Source: CAVYGM01 sp963768025 (lineage in GTDB: Bacteria > Bacteroidota > Bacteroidia > Cytophagales > Spirosomataceae). Taken from it: DNA of 64,000 nt. Positions 8,893 through 18,501 of this stretch are shown here, in pieces. A program made the translations under genes and the position numbers. The DNA is taken from assembly GCA_963768025.1 (NCBI GenBank), contig CAVYGM010000025.1, positions 1-64,000 of the forward strand, given 5' to 3'. A model generated the notes under the pieces. That model was not told the origin of the DNA. It worked only from the letters and a program-made list of their open reading frames with translations, and did not search any database. Position 1 is the first letter of the stretch. Every line of letters begins with the position of its first letter.

Positions 8893-9274
8893 ATGGTCGA
8901 GGAACGCTATGTTTAAAAACCTCCCGTTTCGAGGATAGGACTATTCAAATCGGCAGTTTCAGGTTAATTTCAAACGAATGCAGTGTAATATACACAAAGC
9001 CACCGTTGGTATTTCAACCATAGCATTCAGGCTAATGGCCTCTGAGAGGCCCAACATTTGTAGAAAAAGCTGATATCAATTCAAAAGTAGCTTCGGAGAA
9101 GCGTGACTATTACGCAATGTTGCGCTTCTCCGAAGCTAGCTAACCAACTGAATATGAATAGCTACAAAGGTCTTGCTTCTCCGAAGCTCACCTTATCATA
9201 AAGGCTATGGTAAAAATACTAACAACGGCATAAAACACTGAGAATCTTGTCCAACAAACTAAGTTTACCAGCCC
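8893..9274. other. Intergenic region with inverted repeats
   Basis: No coding frame is supported in these 382 bp. The notable content is the GCTTCTCCGAAG-type inverted repeat family annotated at 9088-9188. The left part is unremarkable AT-rich DNA that would hold the promoter of the leftward gene starting at 8892. Confidence 0.6.
9088..9188. repeat. Inverted repeat with a third copy of the same arm
   Basis: TAGCTTCGGAGAAGCG (9088-9103) is perfectly inverted as CGCTTCTCCGAAGCTA (9123-9138) around a 19-nt loop. A third arm, GCTTCTCCGAAGCT, follows at 9175-9188. Each arm contains CTTC-GGA-GAAG, itself a small hairpin. The structure could be a palindromic repetitive element or a strong termination structure for the leftward gene ending at 9275. 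The two-arm core has no T-run of the classic kind. Confidence 0.7.
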
Positions 9275-11473
9275 CTATTCCCCCGGATGGTACGTGCGCT
9301 CGGCTTTTTTGACTACGTCTTCTTTGTAGAAAAGTACATCTTTGAACTTGCCCTGGGTATACATTTCGCCCTGATCGAAAAAATGTTTAGACGTAATATC
9401 GCCACTTTCTCCCCCGGCTAGCAAGGACTTGGCTTTCACTTTTTCGCCAAACTCCACGGCGCAGATAAAACTGTTTCCATTGACACCGTAGCGTTTTTTG
9501 GTGCCGGGAAAATAGCGGGCCGTGTAGGAGGGCAACATGCCCCAGGCCGAGGAGGTAAAGCCTACGGGTAGGCTGGGCAGGTCGTCGCGGTAGTTTTGGT
9601 CGATGTCGCTTGATACGCGCTGGAAGCGGTTGATTTCTCCCCAGGGCATTTGCCACTTGCCGAATTTCTGCTCCAATTCCGTAATGGTTTCGCCAAATGG
9701 TTTCAGAAGTACTTCGGCCGCAGCCGTAGCGGCGAATTCGCGGGCCTTGTCTACCTGATCGGCATCTTCGTTGCCTTCCACTTTGGTACGGGCCATGTCG
9801 GCGGATATTTTTTGTCCCCATTCCACCGCCAGCGTAGTAGCAATGGACTTTTCGTTGCTATAATAATCCCAATTTTTGAGTACGCTCAAGGGACCGATCC
9901 AGTACGCGTAGCGGGGATCGGTGTAGGGTACCGTTTGCTCAAAGGCTTTAACCAAGGCCGGTACCAGGATTTCAAAGGCCGTCAGGTAGGTATCATAGCC
10001 CGCCTCTATTACTTTATCAAGGGTGTATTTGCGGGGTACTTCCAGCACGCGCACGGCGTTCAGGCCCCGGAAGTTTTCGCCATCGGGGGCCATGTAGCTG
10101 GGGTAGGCCTGCTCCTTGGGGCTATTGTCCCCGGCGGCCGTAAAGGGCGTAGAGTTGCAGTTTTGCAGCCAGCCGTTGATGGGATTGTATAGGTGAATGG
10201 CCTCTTTTACTGGGTGCAGCCCTTTCCATTCCGTAGCCGACGTACTGCCATCTACTGGCTTGGACCAGTCGTAGCTCGGGTCCCGACGGGGTACGAAGTT
10301 GCCTTGCCAGTAGGCGATGTTGCCCTCGGCATCGGCATAAACGGTATTATTCGAGGTGTTTTCGAGCAAATCCATCGCTTTCTGATACTCGGCAAAACTT
10401 TTGGCCTTGGTGCGCTGCCAGCTCTGAATCAGCATGTTCATGGAACGGTTGTTGGCTTTCATGCTTACCCATTGGCCGTCGCGCTTGGCCATGATGGGCC
10501 CGTGGTGTGTGTAATAAGCCGTAATGGGTTTTTCTTCTAGTTTGCTGCCATTCAGGTACTTCAAGGTGATTGCTTTCTGACTTACGGGCTTTTGTACACC
10601 ATCGTATTCGTACACCCACTTGTCCCCCTGCTTGCTTACTTTTTCCAGGTAGGTATCGGCTACATCGGTGCGGGAAGAGGTATGCATCCAGCCCAGTTTT
10701 TCGTTGAATCCCTGGTACACAAAAAACTGCCCCCAGGTCACGGCCCCGTAGGCGTTCAGGCCTTCTTCGCTCACCACGTGTACTTCGGGCCGGAAATAGA
10801 ACGTCACGTGGGGGTTGATGTACAGAATGGCCTTGCCGGATTCGGTGATTTTGGGAGAAAAAGCAAATCCGTTCGAACCCGTCAGAATTTCTTCGGCTAC
10901 GGAAGGTTCAGGTTCCGGCGCAAAACCTACCGAGGGAGTACCCTCGCCATAGAAGTTTTTGAGATCGCGGGTGGTGACATCCGCCGTGCTGATGGCTCCA
11001 ATACTGCCATCCGTCCACAGCAGGGGGTACCAAGGCTCAAAGCGAGTAAGCATGATGGGCTTTACTTCGGGATGCTTGTATAAGTAGTAGTTGATTCCAT
11101 CGGCGTAGGCAGTCAACAGTTTTTTGAGCCAGGCAGGAGCTTTTTTATAGTCGGCTTGGGCATCCGCCGGATCAATCAGGAGCTTGATGAGCAGGTCGTT
11201 GTACAACTCCGATTCGCCTTTTACTTCCGCCATCCGGCCCAGCTTTTCGATGTAGTTCATCTCGACCCGCTTGAAGTCGTCCTCGCACTGGGCATAGAGT
11301 AGGCCAAACGTGGCGTCGGCGTCGGTTTTCCCGTAGATGTGAGGAATGCCCCAGCTATCGCGGATGATGGTAATGCCCTGGGCTTGTTTCTCCCAGCGGG
11401 AAATTTCTTTTTGGGTAAAGGATTGGGCAACTAAGGAAAAAGGAACTAGAAGAAGGAAAAGAATTTTTTTCAT
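9275..11473 (-). CDS. Penicillin acylase family N-terminal nucleophile hydrolase
   Basis: 732-aa secreted hydrolase of the penicillin acylase family (PF01804), whose members include cephalosporin acylases and acyl-homoserine-lactone acylases. A signal peptide is plain (MKKILFLLLVPFSLVAQ). The alpha-chain motif ITIIRDSWGIPHIYGKTDAD fits the family. The autoproteolytic junction is EEILTG/SNGF with the nucleophile near residue 200, and NPHVTFYFRPEVH and TSSRTDVADTY follow, as in the beta chain. The precursor should be cleaved in the periplasm into two chains plus a spacer. The substrate could be acyl-homoserine lactones or other amides; sequence alone does not decide. It is monocistronic, with the upstream region after 11473 holding only the start of a convergent stretch. 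Confidence 0.9.
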   Translation of the reverse strand: MKKILFLLLVPFSLVAQSFTQKEISRWEKQAQGITIIRDSWGIPHIYGKTDADATFGLLYAQCEDDFKRVEMNYIEKLGRMAEVKGESELYNDLLIKLLIDPADAQADYKKAPAWLKKLLTAYADGINYYLYKHPEVKPIMLTRFEPWYPLLWTDGSIGAISTADVTTRDLKNFYGEGTPSVGFAPEPEPSVAEEILTGSNGFAFSPKITESGKAILYINPHVTFYFRPEVHVVSEEGLNAYGAVTWGQFFVYQGFNEKLGWMHTSSRTDVADTYLEKVSKQGDKWVYEYDGVQKPVSQKAITLKYLNGSKLEEKPITAYYTHHGPIMAKRDGQWVSMKANNRSMNMLIQSWQRTKAKSFAEYQKAMDLLENTSNNTVYADAEGNIAYWQGNFVPRRDPSYDWSKPVDGSTSATEWKGLHPVKEAIHLYNPINGWLQNCNSTPFTAAGDNSPKEQAYPSYMAPDGENFRGLNAVRVLEVPRKYTLDKVIEAGYDTYLTAFEILVPALVKAFEQTVPYTDPRYAYWIGPLSVLKNWDYYSNEKSIATTLAVEWGQKISADMARTKVEGNEDADQVDKAREFAATAAAEVLLKPFGETITELEQKFGKWQMPWGEINRFQRVSSDIDQNYRDDLPSLPVGFTSSAWGMLPSYTARYFPGTKKRYGVNGNSFICAVEFGEKVKAKSLLAGGESGDITSKHFFDQGEMYTQGKFKDVLFYKEDVVKKAERTYHPGE

Positions 11474-11567
11474 CAGGGTTGATAAAGAGTGTTGAACATA
11501 GCGCGACCATTGCTAACAAATCTACACACTTTACGCAGAATTTCGAAAAAACTGGCGGGGAGCCAAG

Positions 11568-11990
11568 TCAGTTCGTGAGTTTGATGGAGATGGTGGTTCC
11601 GCGTTCGGAATGCGTAAAAGCACAATCCTTGAATTTGGGACCGGAAAAAACCGGGCGGAAATTGTTGCTAAATCCAAAGGGTTCCTTGGGGTACCCTACC
11701 AAATTTTTATCCAGTTTTTCGTTGCTGTTTAGATCATGGTACATAGAAACAGCGTAAGTACCCGGCTCAACGTCGAACTCAACCCGATGCTTACCTAATG
11801 ATTTCACCTCTATTATTTTACCAAAATCGGGTTTGGCATGCATAGTTCCAAATTCTGAGGAAGGTTTATACAAAGCTACCCGAATCTTGCCTTCAGGATG
11901 AGAAACATTGGTAATCTCTACGGTCAGGATAGAAGTAGCAGAGTAAGCTCCTCCAAAAAGCAAGAGTAGAGAAATGAATGACAGATACAT
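11568..11990 (-). CDS. DUF2141 domain exported protein
   Basis: 140-aa protein with a hydrophobic N-terminal signal (MYLSFISLLLLFGGAYSA) and a single DUF2141-type beta domain (PF09912): LTVEITNVSHPEGKIRVALY, then the conserved PGTYAVSMYHDLNSNEKLD and a FGFSNNFRPVFSGPKFKDCAF block. The family is common in Bacteroidota and Proteobacteria and is periplasmic; the function is unknown. A stem-loop separates it from the lipoprotein gene upstream, so it probably has its own promoter. Confidence 0.85.
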   Translation of the reverse strand: MYLSFISLLLLFGGAYSATSILTVEITNVSHPEGKIRVALYKPSSEFGTMHAKPDFGKIIEVKSLGKHRVEFDVEPGTYAVSMYHDLNSNEKLDKNLVGYPKEPFGFSNNFRPVFSGPKFKDCAFTHSERGTTISIKLTN

Positions 11991-12009
11991 TGAATCGGTT
12001 TTAAGTTAG

Positions 12010-12045
12010 AACGCCCGTTCGAAACGAATGTTTCAAACGGGCGTT
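12010..12045. terminator. Stem-loop terminator between two leftward genes
   Basis: The arms AACGCCCGTTCGAAAC (12010-12025) and GTTTCAAACGGGCGTT (12030-12045) pair with a single mismatch around a 4-nt loop. It lies just past the stop of the lipoprotein gene ending at 12078 (leftward). A T-run follows only on the plus strand, so it may act as a structural or bidirectional terminator. Confidence 0.7.
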
Positions 12046-12077
12046 TTCTTTGTGCTAGAAAGCAATCCCTATCTTAA

Positions 12078-12710
12078 CTATATATTATCCACAAGTCCAA
12101 GAATAATAAACACGATCCCGACTGCGGATACAATACCACCCAGTGCCCAGCCTAAGCCCGGAATAAGACCTAAGAGCACCCCTACTAAGACTAAGATCAG
12201 ACCAATTCGGATCTTGTTATTGAGCGCCTTTGCCTCCTGGGACTCCATGCTTTTCTTAATCTGCTTATCGATCATTTTGCTTACGACCGGCGACTTCACA
12301 TCCGAAGTATTGAGGCTTTTAAACTCCCCCTTGGCCATCATCTCCCGTGCCTTGTTGATTTGGGCTGCTATCGCGGGCTTTGCCATCAATTCCTTGCCCT
12401 TAGTCGTAGCAAGAGCGATTTCAAGTTGCTCGTCGATTTGCTTGGGATTTTTGTTGTTGAGCACTTCTGCTACCTGAGGCTCGGCCATAAGTTTAGAGAA
12501 AGACGCAGGGGTTTCTACCACCGCCGACTCCGACTCTACCACCACAGCAACGGCGGCACTTTCCACAGCGGGTTGGCTGGCTGGCTGAACCTTATCCTTT
12601 GGCTGAATGTAAGCATTGGTAGGCATTTGATTGAAAACAGGATACTGACGGGCGCAGCTACCGAGCATCACGATGGCTCCAAGTAGATAAATAGTACTAA
12701 CTTTTTTCAT
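12078..12710 (-). CDS. Lipoprotein with C-terminal membrane segments, unknown function
   Basis: Starting at the ATG at 12710 gives 210 residues that open with a lipoprotein signal (MKKVSTIYLLGAIVMLGSCA, lipobox LGSC). The longer frame back to 12779 lacks this and is less likely. The middle is low-complexity and Ala/Val/Glu-rich (about residues 40-75), followed by a helical charged part. The C-terminus is very hydrophobic, with about two segments (IGLILVLVGVLLGLIPGLGW and GIVSAVGIVFIILGLV). YqaE/Pmp3-like or DUF-type small membrane domains look similar, but no family is assigned. The dual anchoring is unusual. Confidence 0.75.
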   Translation of the reverse strand: MKKVSTIYLLGAIVMLGSCARQYPVFNQMPTNAYIQPKDKVQPASQPAVESAAVAVVVESESAVVETPASFSKLMAEPQVAEVLNNKNPKQIDEQLEIALATTKGKELMAKPAIAAQINKAREMMAKGEFKSLNTSDVKSPVVSKMIDKQIKKSMESQEAKALNNKIRIGLILVLVGVLLGLIPGLGWALGGIVSAVGIVFIILGLVDNI

Positions 12711-12860
12711 AAAACTAGGAAGAAAAAGGTTGATTGAGATGAATAGATATAGATTATTGTAAAAATTTGAATCAAGCACAACGAATAATATACCAGTCCT
12801 TTTATCAATTTTTTCAATCTAGAATGAGCATTATTATACACACTTCGAGACAATATATAC

Positions 12861-13418
12861 TCAATTTTGCCACCCAATCACACACCTATAATCTGCCAGT
12901 TTACCAAGGTCGTTTTCCAGTTCCATGCGCATACGCTCGTTGTCGAACGCATCCTTGTACTGCTCTTTGAGTTCTCTTCTTTTTATAGCCTCCAAAAACC
13001 GGCGGGTATCTTCCTTATTTTCCAATAACAGCGGGGGTACCTCAGTGGGTGTATCGGTATCATCTTTGGCCACCATGGTCAGGTAAGACGTGTTCGTATG
13101 CTTCTGAACGCCCGTCCGCACGTTTTCGGCGGTTACCCTAATGCCGATAACCATCGAGCTTCGGCCCACAAAATTGACCGAGGCGTGCAGCGACACCAAG
13201 TCCCCTACTTCCACGGGCTGCAAAAAATTCACTTCGTCTACCGTCACCGTCACGCAGTAGGCTCCCGCGTGGCGCGAGGCGCACGCATAGGCTACCTTGT
13301 CCATGAGCGACAGGATGATCCCCCCGTGGATTTTCCCCCCAAAATTGGCGTAGGACGGGATCATCAGTTCGGTAAGGGTCGTTTGCGAATAGCTAACGGG
13401 GCGGGGTGCCTGAGACAT
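12861..13418 (-). CDS. Acyl-CoA thioesterase, hotdog fold
   Basis: 185-aa protein with a single hotdog domain of the acyl-CoA hydrolase (YciA/BACH-like) type. Recognisable parts are ELMIPSYANFGGKIHGGIIL, where the Asn/His-Gly-Gly region is the family active-site loop, LMDKVAYACASRHAG, VTVDEVNFLQPVEVGDLV and VTAENVRTGVQKHTN. A charged helical C-terminal extension of about 50 residues (KRRELKEQYKDAFDNERMRM) follows. The enzyme hydrolyses acyl-CoA to free acid and CoA; chain-length preference is not readable. It begins 11 bp after the stop of the upstream ceramidase-like gene, so the two are probably co-transcribed. Confidence 0.88.
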   Translation of the reverse strand: MSQAPRPVSYSQTTLTELMIPSYANFGGKIHGGIILSLMDKVAYACASRHAGAYCVTVTVDEVNFLQPVEVGDLVSLHASVNFVGRSSMVIGIRVTAENVRTGVQKHTNTSYLTMVAKDDTDTPTEVPPLLLENKEDTRRFLEAIKRRELKEQYKDAFDNERMRMELENDLGKLADYRCVIGWQN

Positions 13419-13428
13419 GGGTACAGCG

Positions 13429-14786
13429 TTAAAGATCTATTTTATCAAGCACATCCCGCACTACCTCCTGAAAGTACGCTCCGTTATAGGGGCCAAACCA
13501 GCTCATGGTAATCGTTTCGTATTGATCCTTGTCAAAATGACGGTCGTCGGTAATGTACCCGGCGTACGCTCCATTAAAACTTGTGACCATAAGATATAAA
13601 CCCTTGGAGGCGGCGTATTTACTCAAATCAGCCATTAATTCCCCCGAAAAATCGCAGGGTAGGCCCACCATCACGATGTTGCCTATACGAAGCGCTTTTA
13701 CGAATGAAGGATAATCGCCAAATACCCAGCGAAATACCCACGGTCGCAGAGCGAACGTCTGGTTGAGTCGGGGGCTGGGCTTGCGCATGGGAATCTCCAC
13801 CACGAACGAACGCAGAAGGGACGATTGAGAAGGAGGTACCTCTGCGAGTTGGGATTGGATTGCCTCCTCCACCCCATCGGCCTGGTTCCCTACCTGTTCA
13901 AAATCCGTATCGCCAACCTCTTCGGGCCCCATGCTGCCCACGGCTCCCGCCAGGTACATGGCAAAATCCGCCTCCCCGTCTTCCAGCGAGTCTACCAGGG
14001 CGCCGGCGTAGTCGCGGGAGAGGGCGTAATTTCGGGAGTCCAGCACGGTAGCGTGCGCCGCGTAGGTACTCAGCAGGGCGGTGCGCCCCTCGGCCGTGCG
14101 GAAGGAGATTAGGCGCACCCAGGGATCAACGGTGGTATTGGTAAGTCCGCGCAAGCGGTTCATGATATTGACGGTGTCGCGTACCTGGGTATAGCCAAAC
14201 TCCACGGGCTGGCGGTTTTGCCGAGCCGTCTGGATGGCCCGGACGATGGCATCGGTAATGCGCTCCACCATGTTGGGTCAAACTCCCCGGCAAACAGCTC
14301 GCCGGTAATGGTGTCGCCCCAGCCTCCCACGCTGTTGTGGCTGTGGGTAGCGCTCAGGTACACCTGATCGAAAGGTTAGGCCCAGTGCTGGCAGCCGGGC
14401 TCTGAGTGCCTCGGTTACGGTGGGCGGTAGTCAGCAAATCAGCCACTACCACCATGGCCTGAGTAAGTCCGTTGTCAAGCGCCAGGGCCCGTACGTATAT
14501 CGAGTCATGGACGGTTTCGTAGGCTTTGCCCCGGCGGTTGCCGTACCCCGCCATCGGCACGGGTTCGGATGGGGTGAAGTTGACTTTCGCCCAGCCAGCC
14601 CGGAGGGTTTGGGCCGTAGTCTCGTTTGGTTGGCTTCACCTCGCTTATGTTCTTTTTCCAGTCTTTGTAATAGTCCATTTCCCGGTAAGGGGTATAATCC
14701 AGCGTAGTAACCGTAGCTACCAGCACTACCCCCAAAAAGGCAATGAGCCCGAGAAGTATTTTTAAAAGTAGTCGTATACTCCTCAT
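13429..14786 (-). CDS. Neutral/alkaline ceramidase-type hydrolase, frameshifted
   Basis: Four overlapping frames together spell one protein of about 450 aa. It starts at ATG 14786 with a hydrophobic anchor (MRSIRLLLKILLGLIAFLGV). The family pieces are LRAGWAKVNFTPSEP, GYGNRRGKAYETVHDSIYVR, VVVADLLTT, the metal-binding YLSATHSHNSVGG, and AMYLAGAVGSMGPEE. This matches the N-terminal domain of neutral/alkaline non-lysosomal ceramidases (PF04734), here without the C-terminal domain, as in many Bacteroidota. Restoring the frame needs about four single-base changes between 14270 and 14640. Twelve genes in the window share this defect, so error is likelier than decay. The substrate may be an N-acyl sphingolipid or another amide. 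Confidence 0.75.
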
Positions 14787-14986
14787 TTGAATCGTTTGGT
14801 GCTGATACCTATCAGCCACATTCCCAAATATAGGGTACATTTTGGATCAAAAGCAATTCAAATCCGATTCTATTGGCTACCGAAATAGGTAGGGTACTTT
14901 TCACGCTCCGTTTGGTCGCCCCCCTAAACTCACATTAGAATCAGACGCCGTCGGCTTTTACTACTACCAACCAAACCACCTACCCC

Positions 14987-15748
14987 GTGCGTCCGTACAT
15001 TCTGGCCGAAACCAACTGGAAAGCGATTCAAAACGAAAAATTTGAGCTGGCCATTCTGCCCTGGGGCGCCACCGAAGCCCATAACTACCACCTCCCCTAC
15101 GCCACCGATGTGTACGAAGCGGATTACATCGCCGCCGAGTCGGCACGGATTGCCTGGGAGCAAGGCGCGAAGGTGATTGTACTACCCACGGTACCTTTTG
15201 GTGTCAACAGCGGTCAGACGGATATTCTGCTGGACATCAACATGCACCCCAGCACCCAACTGGCCGTACTGAATGATATCGTAGAGGTACTTAACCGGCA
15301 GGGTATTCACAAGCTTCTGATTCTGAACAGCCACGGCGGCAACGACTTCAAACCCCTGCTGCGGGAACTGGGCGTACGATACCCCAAAATGCACCTGAGC
15401 CTGTGTTTCTGGTTTAATATTCTGGATCGGAAGACCTACTTTGAAGAAAAAGGCGACCACGCCGACGAGCTGGAAACCAGCGTAATGATGCACCTGCGGC
15501 CTGACCTGGTGCTACCGCTGGAAGAGGCGGGCGATGGGGCGGCCAAATCACATACAGTAGGTGCTTTCCGCGAAGGCTGGGCCTGGACCGAGCGCAAATG
15601 GTCGCAGGTGTCGGCCGATACCGGCATAGGCAACCCCAAAAAAGCTACCGCCGACAAAGGAAAGCAGTTTTTTGAGGATCTGACCGAGAAGCTGGGTGGG
15701 TTTTACCACGAGCTGGCCAAGGCAGAGGTGTGGCGCATGTATGAGTAA
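14987..15748 (+). CDS. Creatininase family metal-dependent amidohydrolase
   Basis: 253-aa member of the creatininase family (PF02633). Metal-ligand blocks are clear: LPWGATEAHNYHLPYATDV (Glu, His and Asp near residues 28-40), the strand end LILNSHGGND near residue 115, and DHADELETSVMM near residue 160. The family includes creatinine amidohydrolase, MftE-like peptidases and FAPy deformylase, so creatinine itself need not be the substrate. The start is a GTG at 14987, supported by homologous starts reading RPYILAETNW. It converges with the pseudouridine synthase gene; the 22-bp gap leaves no room for a separate terminator. Confidence 0.88.
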   Translation: MRPYILAETNWKAIQNEKFELAILPWGATEAHNYHLPYATDVYEADYIAAESARIAWEQGAKVIVLPTVPFGVNSGQTDILLDINMHPSTQLAVLNDIVEVLNRQGIHKLLILNSHGGNDFKPLLRELGVRYPKMHLSLCFWFNILDRKTYFEEKGDHADELETSVMMHLRPDLVLPLEEAGDGAAKSHTVGAFREGWAWTERKWSQVSADTGIGNPKKATADKGKQFFEDLTEKLGGFYHELAKAEVWRMYE

Positions 15749-15770
15749 TGGATAAGGCTAGGCGATCAGT

Positions 15771-16418
15771 TCAGCCACTTGTATACGCGATTTTTAGTTT
15801 CCCAAAAAACTCCTCCTCCCCCACTTCCTTTATTTGGCCGGGCGGCAGATCACCCAGTTCCAAGGCTTCGATACTCGTCCGGATCAACCGCTGCACGGGA
15901 TGCCGGACCACATTCAGCATCTTGCGAATCTGCCGAAACTTCCCTTCGGTGAGCGTCATGCGAAGCCACGAATGGGGTAAGTCTTCTTTGATGGCATAGC
16001 CTGCCGGAAACAAGTACCCCGGCTCGTGTACCAACTCCACCTGACAGGGAGCCGTGACATAATCCACATTGCCCCGGATGCGGATGGTAACCCCGGTACG
16101 CAACTTCTCTATGGTTTCGGGGCTGACCTCCCGGTATACCCGTACGAGGTAGGTACGTGGGTGGGCGGTATCACCCAAGTACAGCAGGCGGGTCACTTTC
16201 TTGTTGGTGGTCAGGATCAGCAAGCCTTCGGAGATACCGTCCAGCCGCCCGATGGGGTGGGTACCCTCCGGGAAGTCAATGGCCAGGTCGCACAGCATGG
16301 ATGCGCCCGGATGGCCCTTGAACTGCGACAACATGCCGTAGGGTTTGTTGAGCAGAAAGTAGCGGTGGGGTAGCTGGGGGCTATCTGGTTCGGGGGCCAG
16401 CTGGGGCAAGGTCAGCAC
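15771..16418 (-). CDS. Pseudouridine synthase, RsuA/RluE type
   Basis: 215-aa RNA pseudouridine synthase (PF00849). The short form without an S4 domain is typical of 23S rRNA U2457 synthase RluE and relatives. The start YFLLNKPYGMLSQF, the catalytic-Asp motif GRLDGISEGLLILTTN near residues 58-73, and the C-terminal GKFRQIRKMLNVVRHPV are all present. It isomerises a uridine in rRNA; which site is not certain from sequence. Downstream it converges with the creatininase-like gene. Confidence 0.9.
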   Translation of the reverse strand: MLTLPQLAPEPDSPQLPHRYFLLNKPYGMLSQFKGHPGASMLCDLAIDFPEGTHPIGRLDGISEGLLILTTNKKVTRLLYLGDTAHPRTYLVRVYREVSPETIEKLRTGVTIRIRGNVDYVTAPCQVELVHEPGYLFPAGYAIKEDLPHSWLRMTLTEGKFRQIRKMLNVVRHPVQRLIRTSIEALELGDLPPGQIKEVGEEEFFGKLKIAYTSG

Positions 16419-16542
16419 GTTGGTTAGAGAGTTATTTTTTGTAAAAATTCAAAACCAAATATACTTCATCGCAGCATAGAACCCTAGAATGTAGTTTCTT
16501 TGTACTTGGGTACCCCAGGCGAAAGCAACAAACTAGACTTCT

Positions 16543-17189
16543 GTGAAAGCGTTTAAATCTGAAAGTCTACATCCACTCGAACTATCGTCTTCTTCCACGT
16601 CCGGAAGCGATGATACTGCTTTATGGCAGGCCTTCAAGGAAGGGGACCGGGAAGCATTTGACAGCCTGTACCGAACGAATATAGCGTTGCTGATTAGCTA
16701 TGGCTATAAATTCACCACCAACCGGAGCCTTATTCAGGATTGTATTCAGGATCTGTTTGTAGAACTGTGGAACAACCGCTCCAATCAGACTCAGGTACAG
16801 TCCATCAAGCACTATCTACTCAAATCACTGCGCTACAAACTCCTCAGGAGTGTACGCACGGATGTTACTGAATCCCTGGAAGAAAGCCAGCTCCCCTTGA
16901 TCCCGCTAACTTTGAAAGTGACCTGCTGCAATGGGAAGCTACAACCCGGCAAACCCAGCAACTGGATCTGGTGCTTAGCCAGTTGCCCAAGCGCCAAAAA
17001 GAAGCCATCTATCTACGGTACTACGAAGAGTTGAGCAATGAAGAAGTAGCTCAGGTCATGGGGGTAAACTACCAGTCGGCCTGTAAATTTATCTACACAG
17101 CCTTAAAGACGCTCCGTGAAAGGCTAAACTTAACGGGCGTAATTCCACTCCTTATCCCCTTTTTAGAAACTATAAAAAAATTCTTCTGA
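16543..17189 (+). CDS. ECF RNA polymerase sigma factor, frameshifted
   Basis: Two frames join into one ECF sigma factor of about 215 aa. The first frame, from GTG 16543, carries region 2 (ALWQAFKEGDREAFDSLYR and CIQDLFVELWNNRSNQTQV). The second carries region 4 (LPKRQKEAIYLRYYEELSNE then EVAQVMGVNYQSACKFIYTA). Between them, near 16905, the frame is restored by one added base (or two removed), after which the text reads DPANFESDLLQWEATTRQ. It is followed at 17250 by a FecR-type anti-sigma factor and then SusC/SusD, the standard Bacteroidota arrangement in which ligand binding at the outer-membrane receptor frees the sigma factor to transcribe the transport genes. The break is most likely a sequencing indel. 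Confidence 0.85.
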
Positions 17190-17249
17190 AAGAAATGGAT
17201 TAAAAAAAGGCCTTTTGTACACTGGGGTTTATGAACCGGACAATTCTCC

Positions 17250-18341
17250 ATGGCTAAGGATTTTACAAATTTCGAAATTGAGGACTTCGCCTTTGATGAA
17301 ACTTTTCAAAGTTGGGTTGTTGACCCCAATTCTGAATTCCGTAGCTTTTGGGAGCAGTACTTTTCGTCCCATCCCCTGCAAACCGACAAGATTCTGGCGG
17401 CCCGGCAGCTCGTTCAGGAACTTAAAAGCCAACAGAATGCCCCCGAAGACCCCGATCTGGCCGACTCGATCTGGGAAAATATTCAGCACCGTATTCATCC
17501 GAAGCGCCGTAGGTGGCTACCCTTCCGTCCCGGATGGCAGTGGGCGGCCTCGATATCCTTTCTGCTGGGCGTGGCCGCTTTCGTAGGATGGATTTATCTC
17601 AGTCGGAATCAGGCCCATCTCCCGGCGATTGCCGGTCCGTCGATCCGGGGCGAGCTATTGGAAGAAGTCAACCGTACCACGGGGATCCTTAAAATTCACC
17701 TGAGCGACGGAAGTATAGTCAGTTTGGGTCGGGATAGCCGACTGACCTACCCCCGCGAATTCGGTGCCGACCAGCGGGAGGTGCATCTGAGTGGCGAAGC
17801 ATTCTTTGAAGTACACAAAAATCCAAATCAGCCTTTCCTGGTGTTTGCCGACGAAACCGTCACCAAAGTATTGGGGACGAGCTTTCGGATTAAGGCGTAT
17901 GCGGGTACTCCCAAAGTGACCGTGGAAGTCAGAACGGGACGGGTTTCGGTATTTATCAAAAAGGATTTTGACAAACAATCGACTGCCCCTGATCGTAAAG
18001 GCTTAGTGCTTACGCCTAATCAACAGGCTATTTTCAGTCGCGATTTACTGCATCTCGATAAAACGCTCATCGAAGCACCCGTGATTTTGGCCTCTCCTGC
18101 CGAAAATATATCCTTTGAATTTAACAACACCCCGCTTGACCGCATTTTTCAGGTATTGGAAAAAGCCTACGGCGTGGACATTATCTACGAACCTGAGCTG
18201 GGCGAAGGAAGATCACTGACCGTCGGGTTGGAAGATGAAAGCCTGTATGAAAAACTGGACGTGATTTGTAAAACGCTGGGATTATCATATCAGATTGTTG
18301 ACGCTCAAATCATTGTAGAAAATAAAAATCCGAGAAAATAA
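17250..18341 (+). CDS. FecR family anti-sigma factor
   Basis: 363-aa anti-sigma factor. The N-terminal cytoplasmic part (about 1-85) ends in a basic stretch (HPKRRRWLPF), then one membrane segment (about 92-112, WAASISFLLGVAAFVGWIYL). The periplasmic FecR domain includes IHLSDGSIVSLGRDSRLTYP, VHLSGEAFFEVHKNPNQPF and VLGTSFRIKAY, and a C-terminal DUF4974-like domain includes FNNTPLDRIFQVLEKAYGV. The latter pairs with the STN domain of the partner receptor. It lies 60 bp after the sigma gene and 160 bp before susC. The N-terminal 80 residues are closely echoed by a separate small gene at 26165. Confidence 0.95.
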   Translation: MAKDFTNFEIEDFAFDETFQSWVVDPNSEFRSFWEQYFSSHPLQTDKILAARQLVQELKSQQNAPEDPDLADSIWENIQHRIHPKRRRWLPFRPGWQWAASISFLLGVAAFVGWIYLSRNQAHLPAIAGPSIRGELLEEVNRTTGILKIHLSDGSIVSLGRDSRLTYPREFGADQREVHLSGEAFFEVHKNPNQPFLVFADETVTKVLGTSFRIKAYAGTPKVTVEVRTGRVSVFIKKDFDKQSTAPDRKGLVLTPNQQAIFSRDLLHLDKTLIEAPVILASPAENISFEFNNTPLDRIFQVLEKAYGVDIIYEPELGEGRSLTVGLEDESLYEKLDVICKTLGLSYQIVDAQIIVENKNPRK

Positions 18342-18501
18342 AATTGTCCCAGTATACTAATTAGACTTTATATGTAAAAAACTAGCCCTGATTAATAAGT
18401 CGATCCTGTGCCCAGCCTAACTGGCTTTGACCCTATCCCGGAATAGCGGGAAATCGTTTTGCTGATTCTGTTTTCAATACACTTTACAAAATTTCAAATT
18501 C

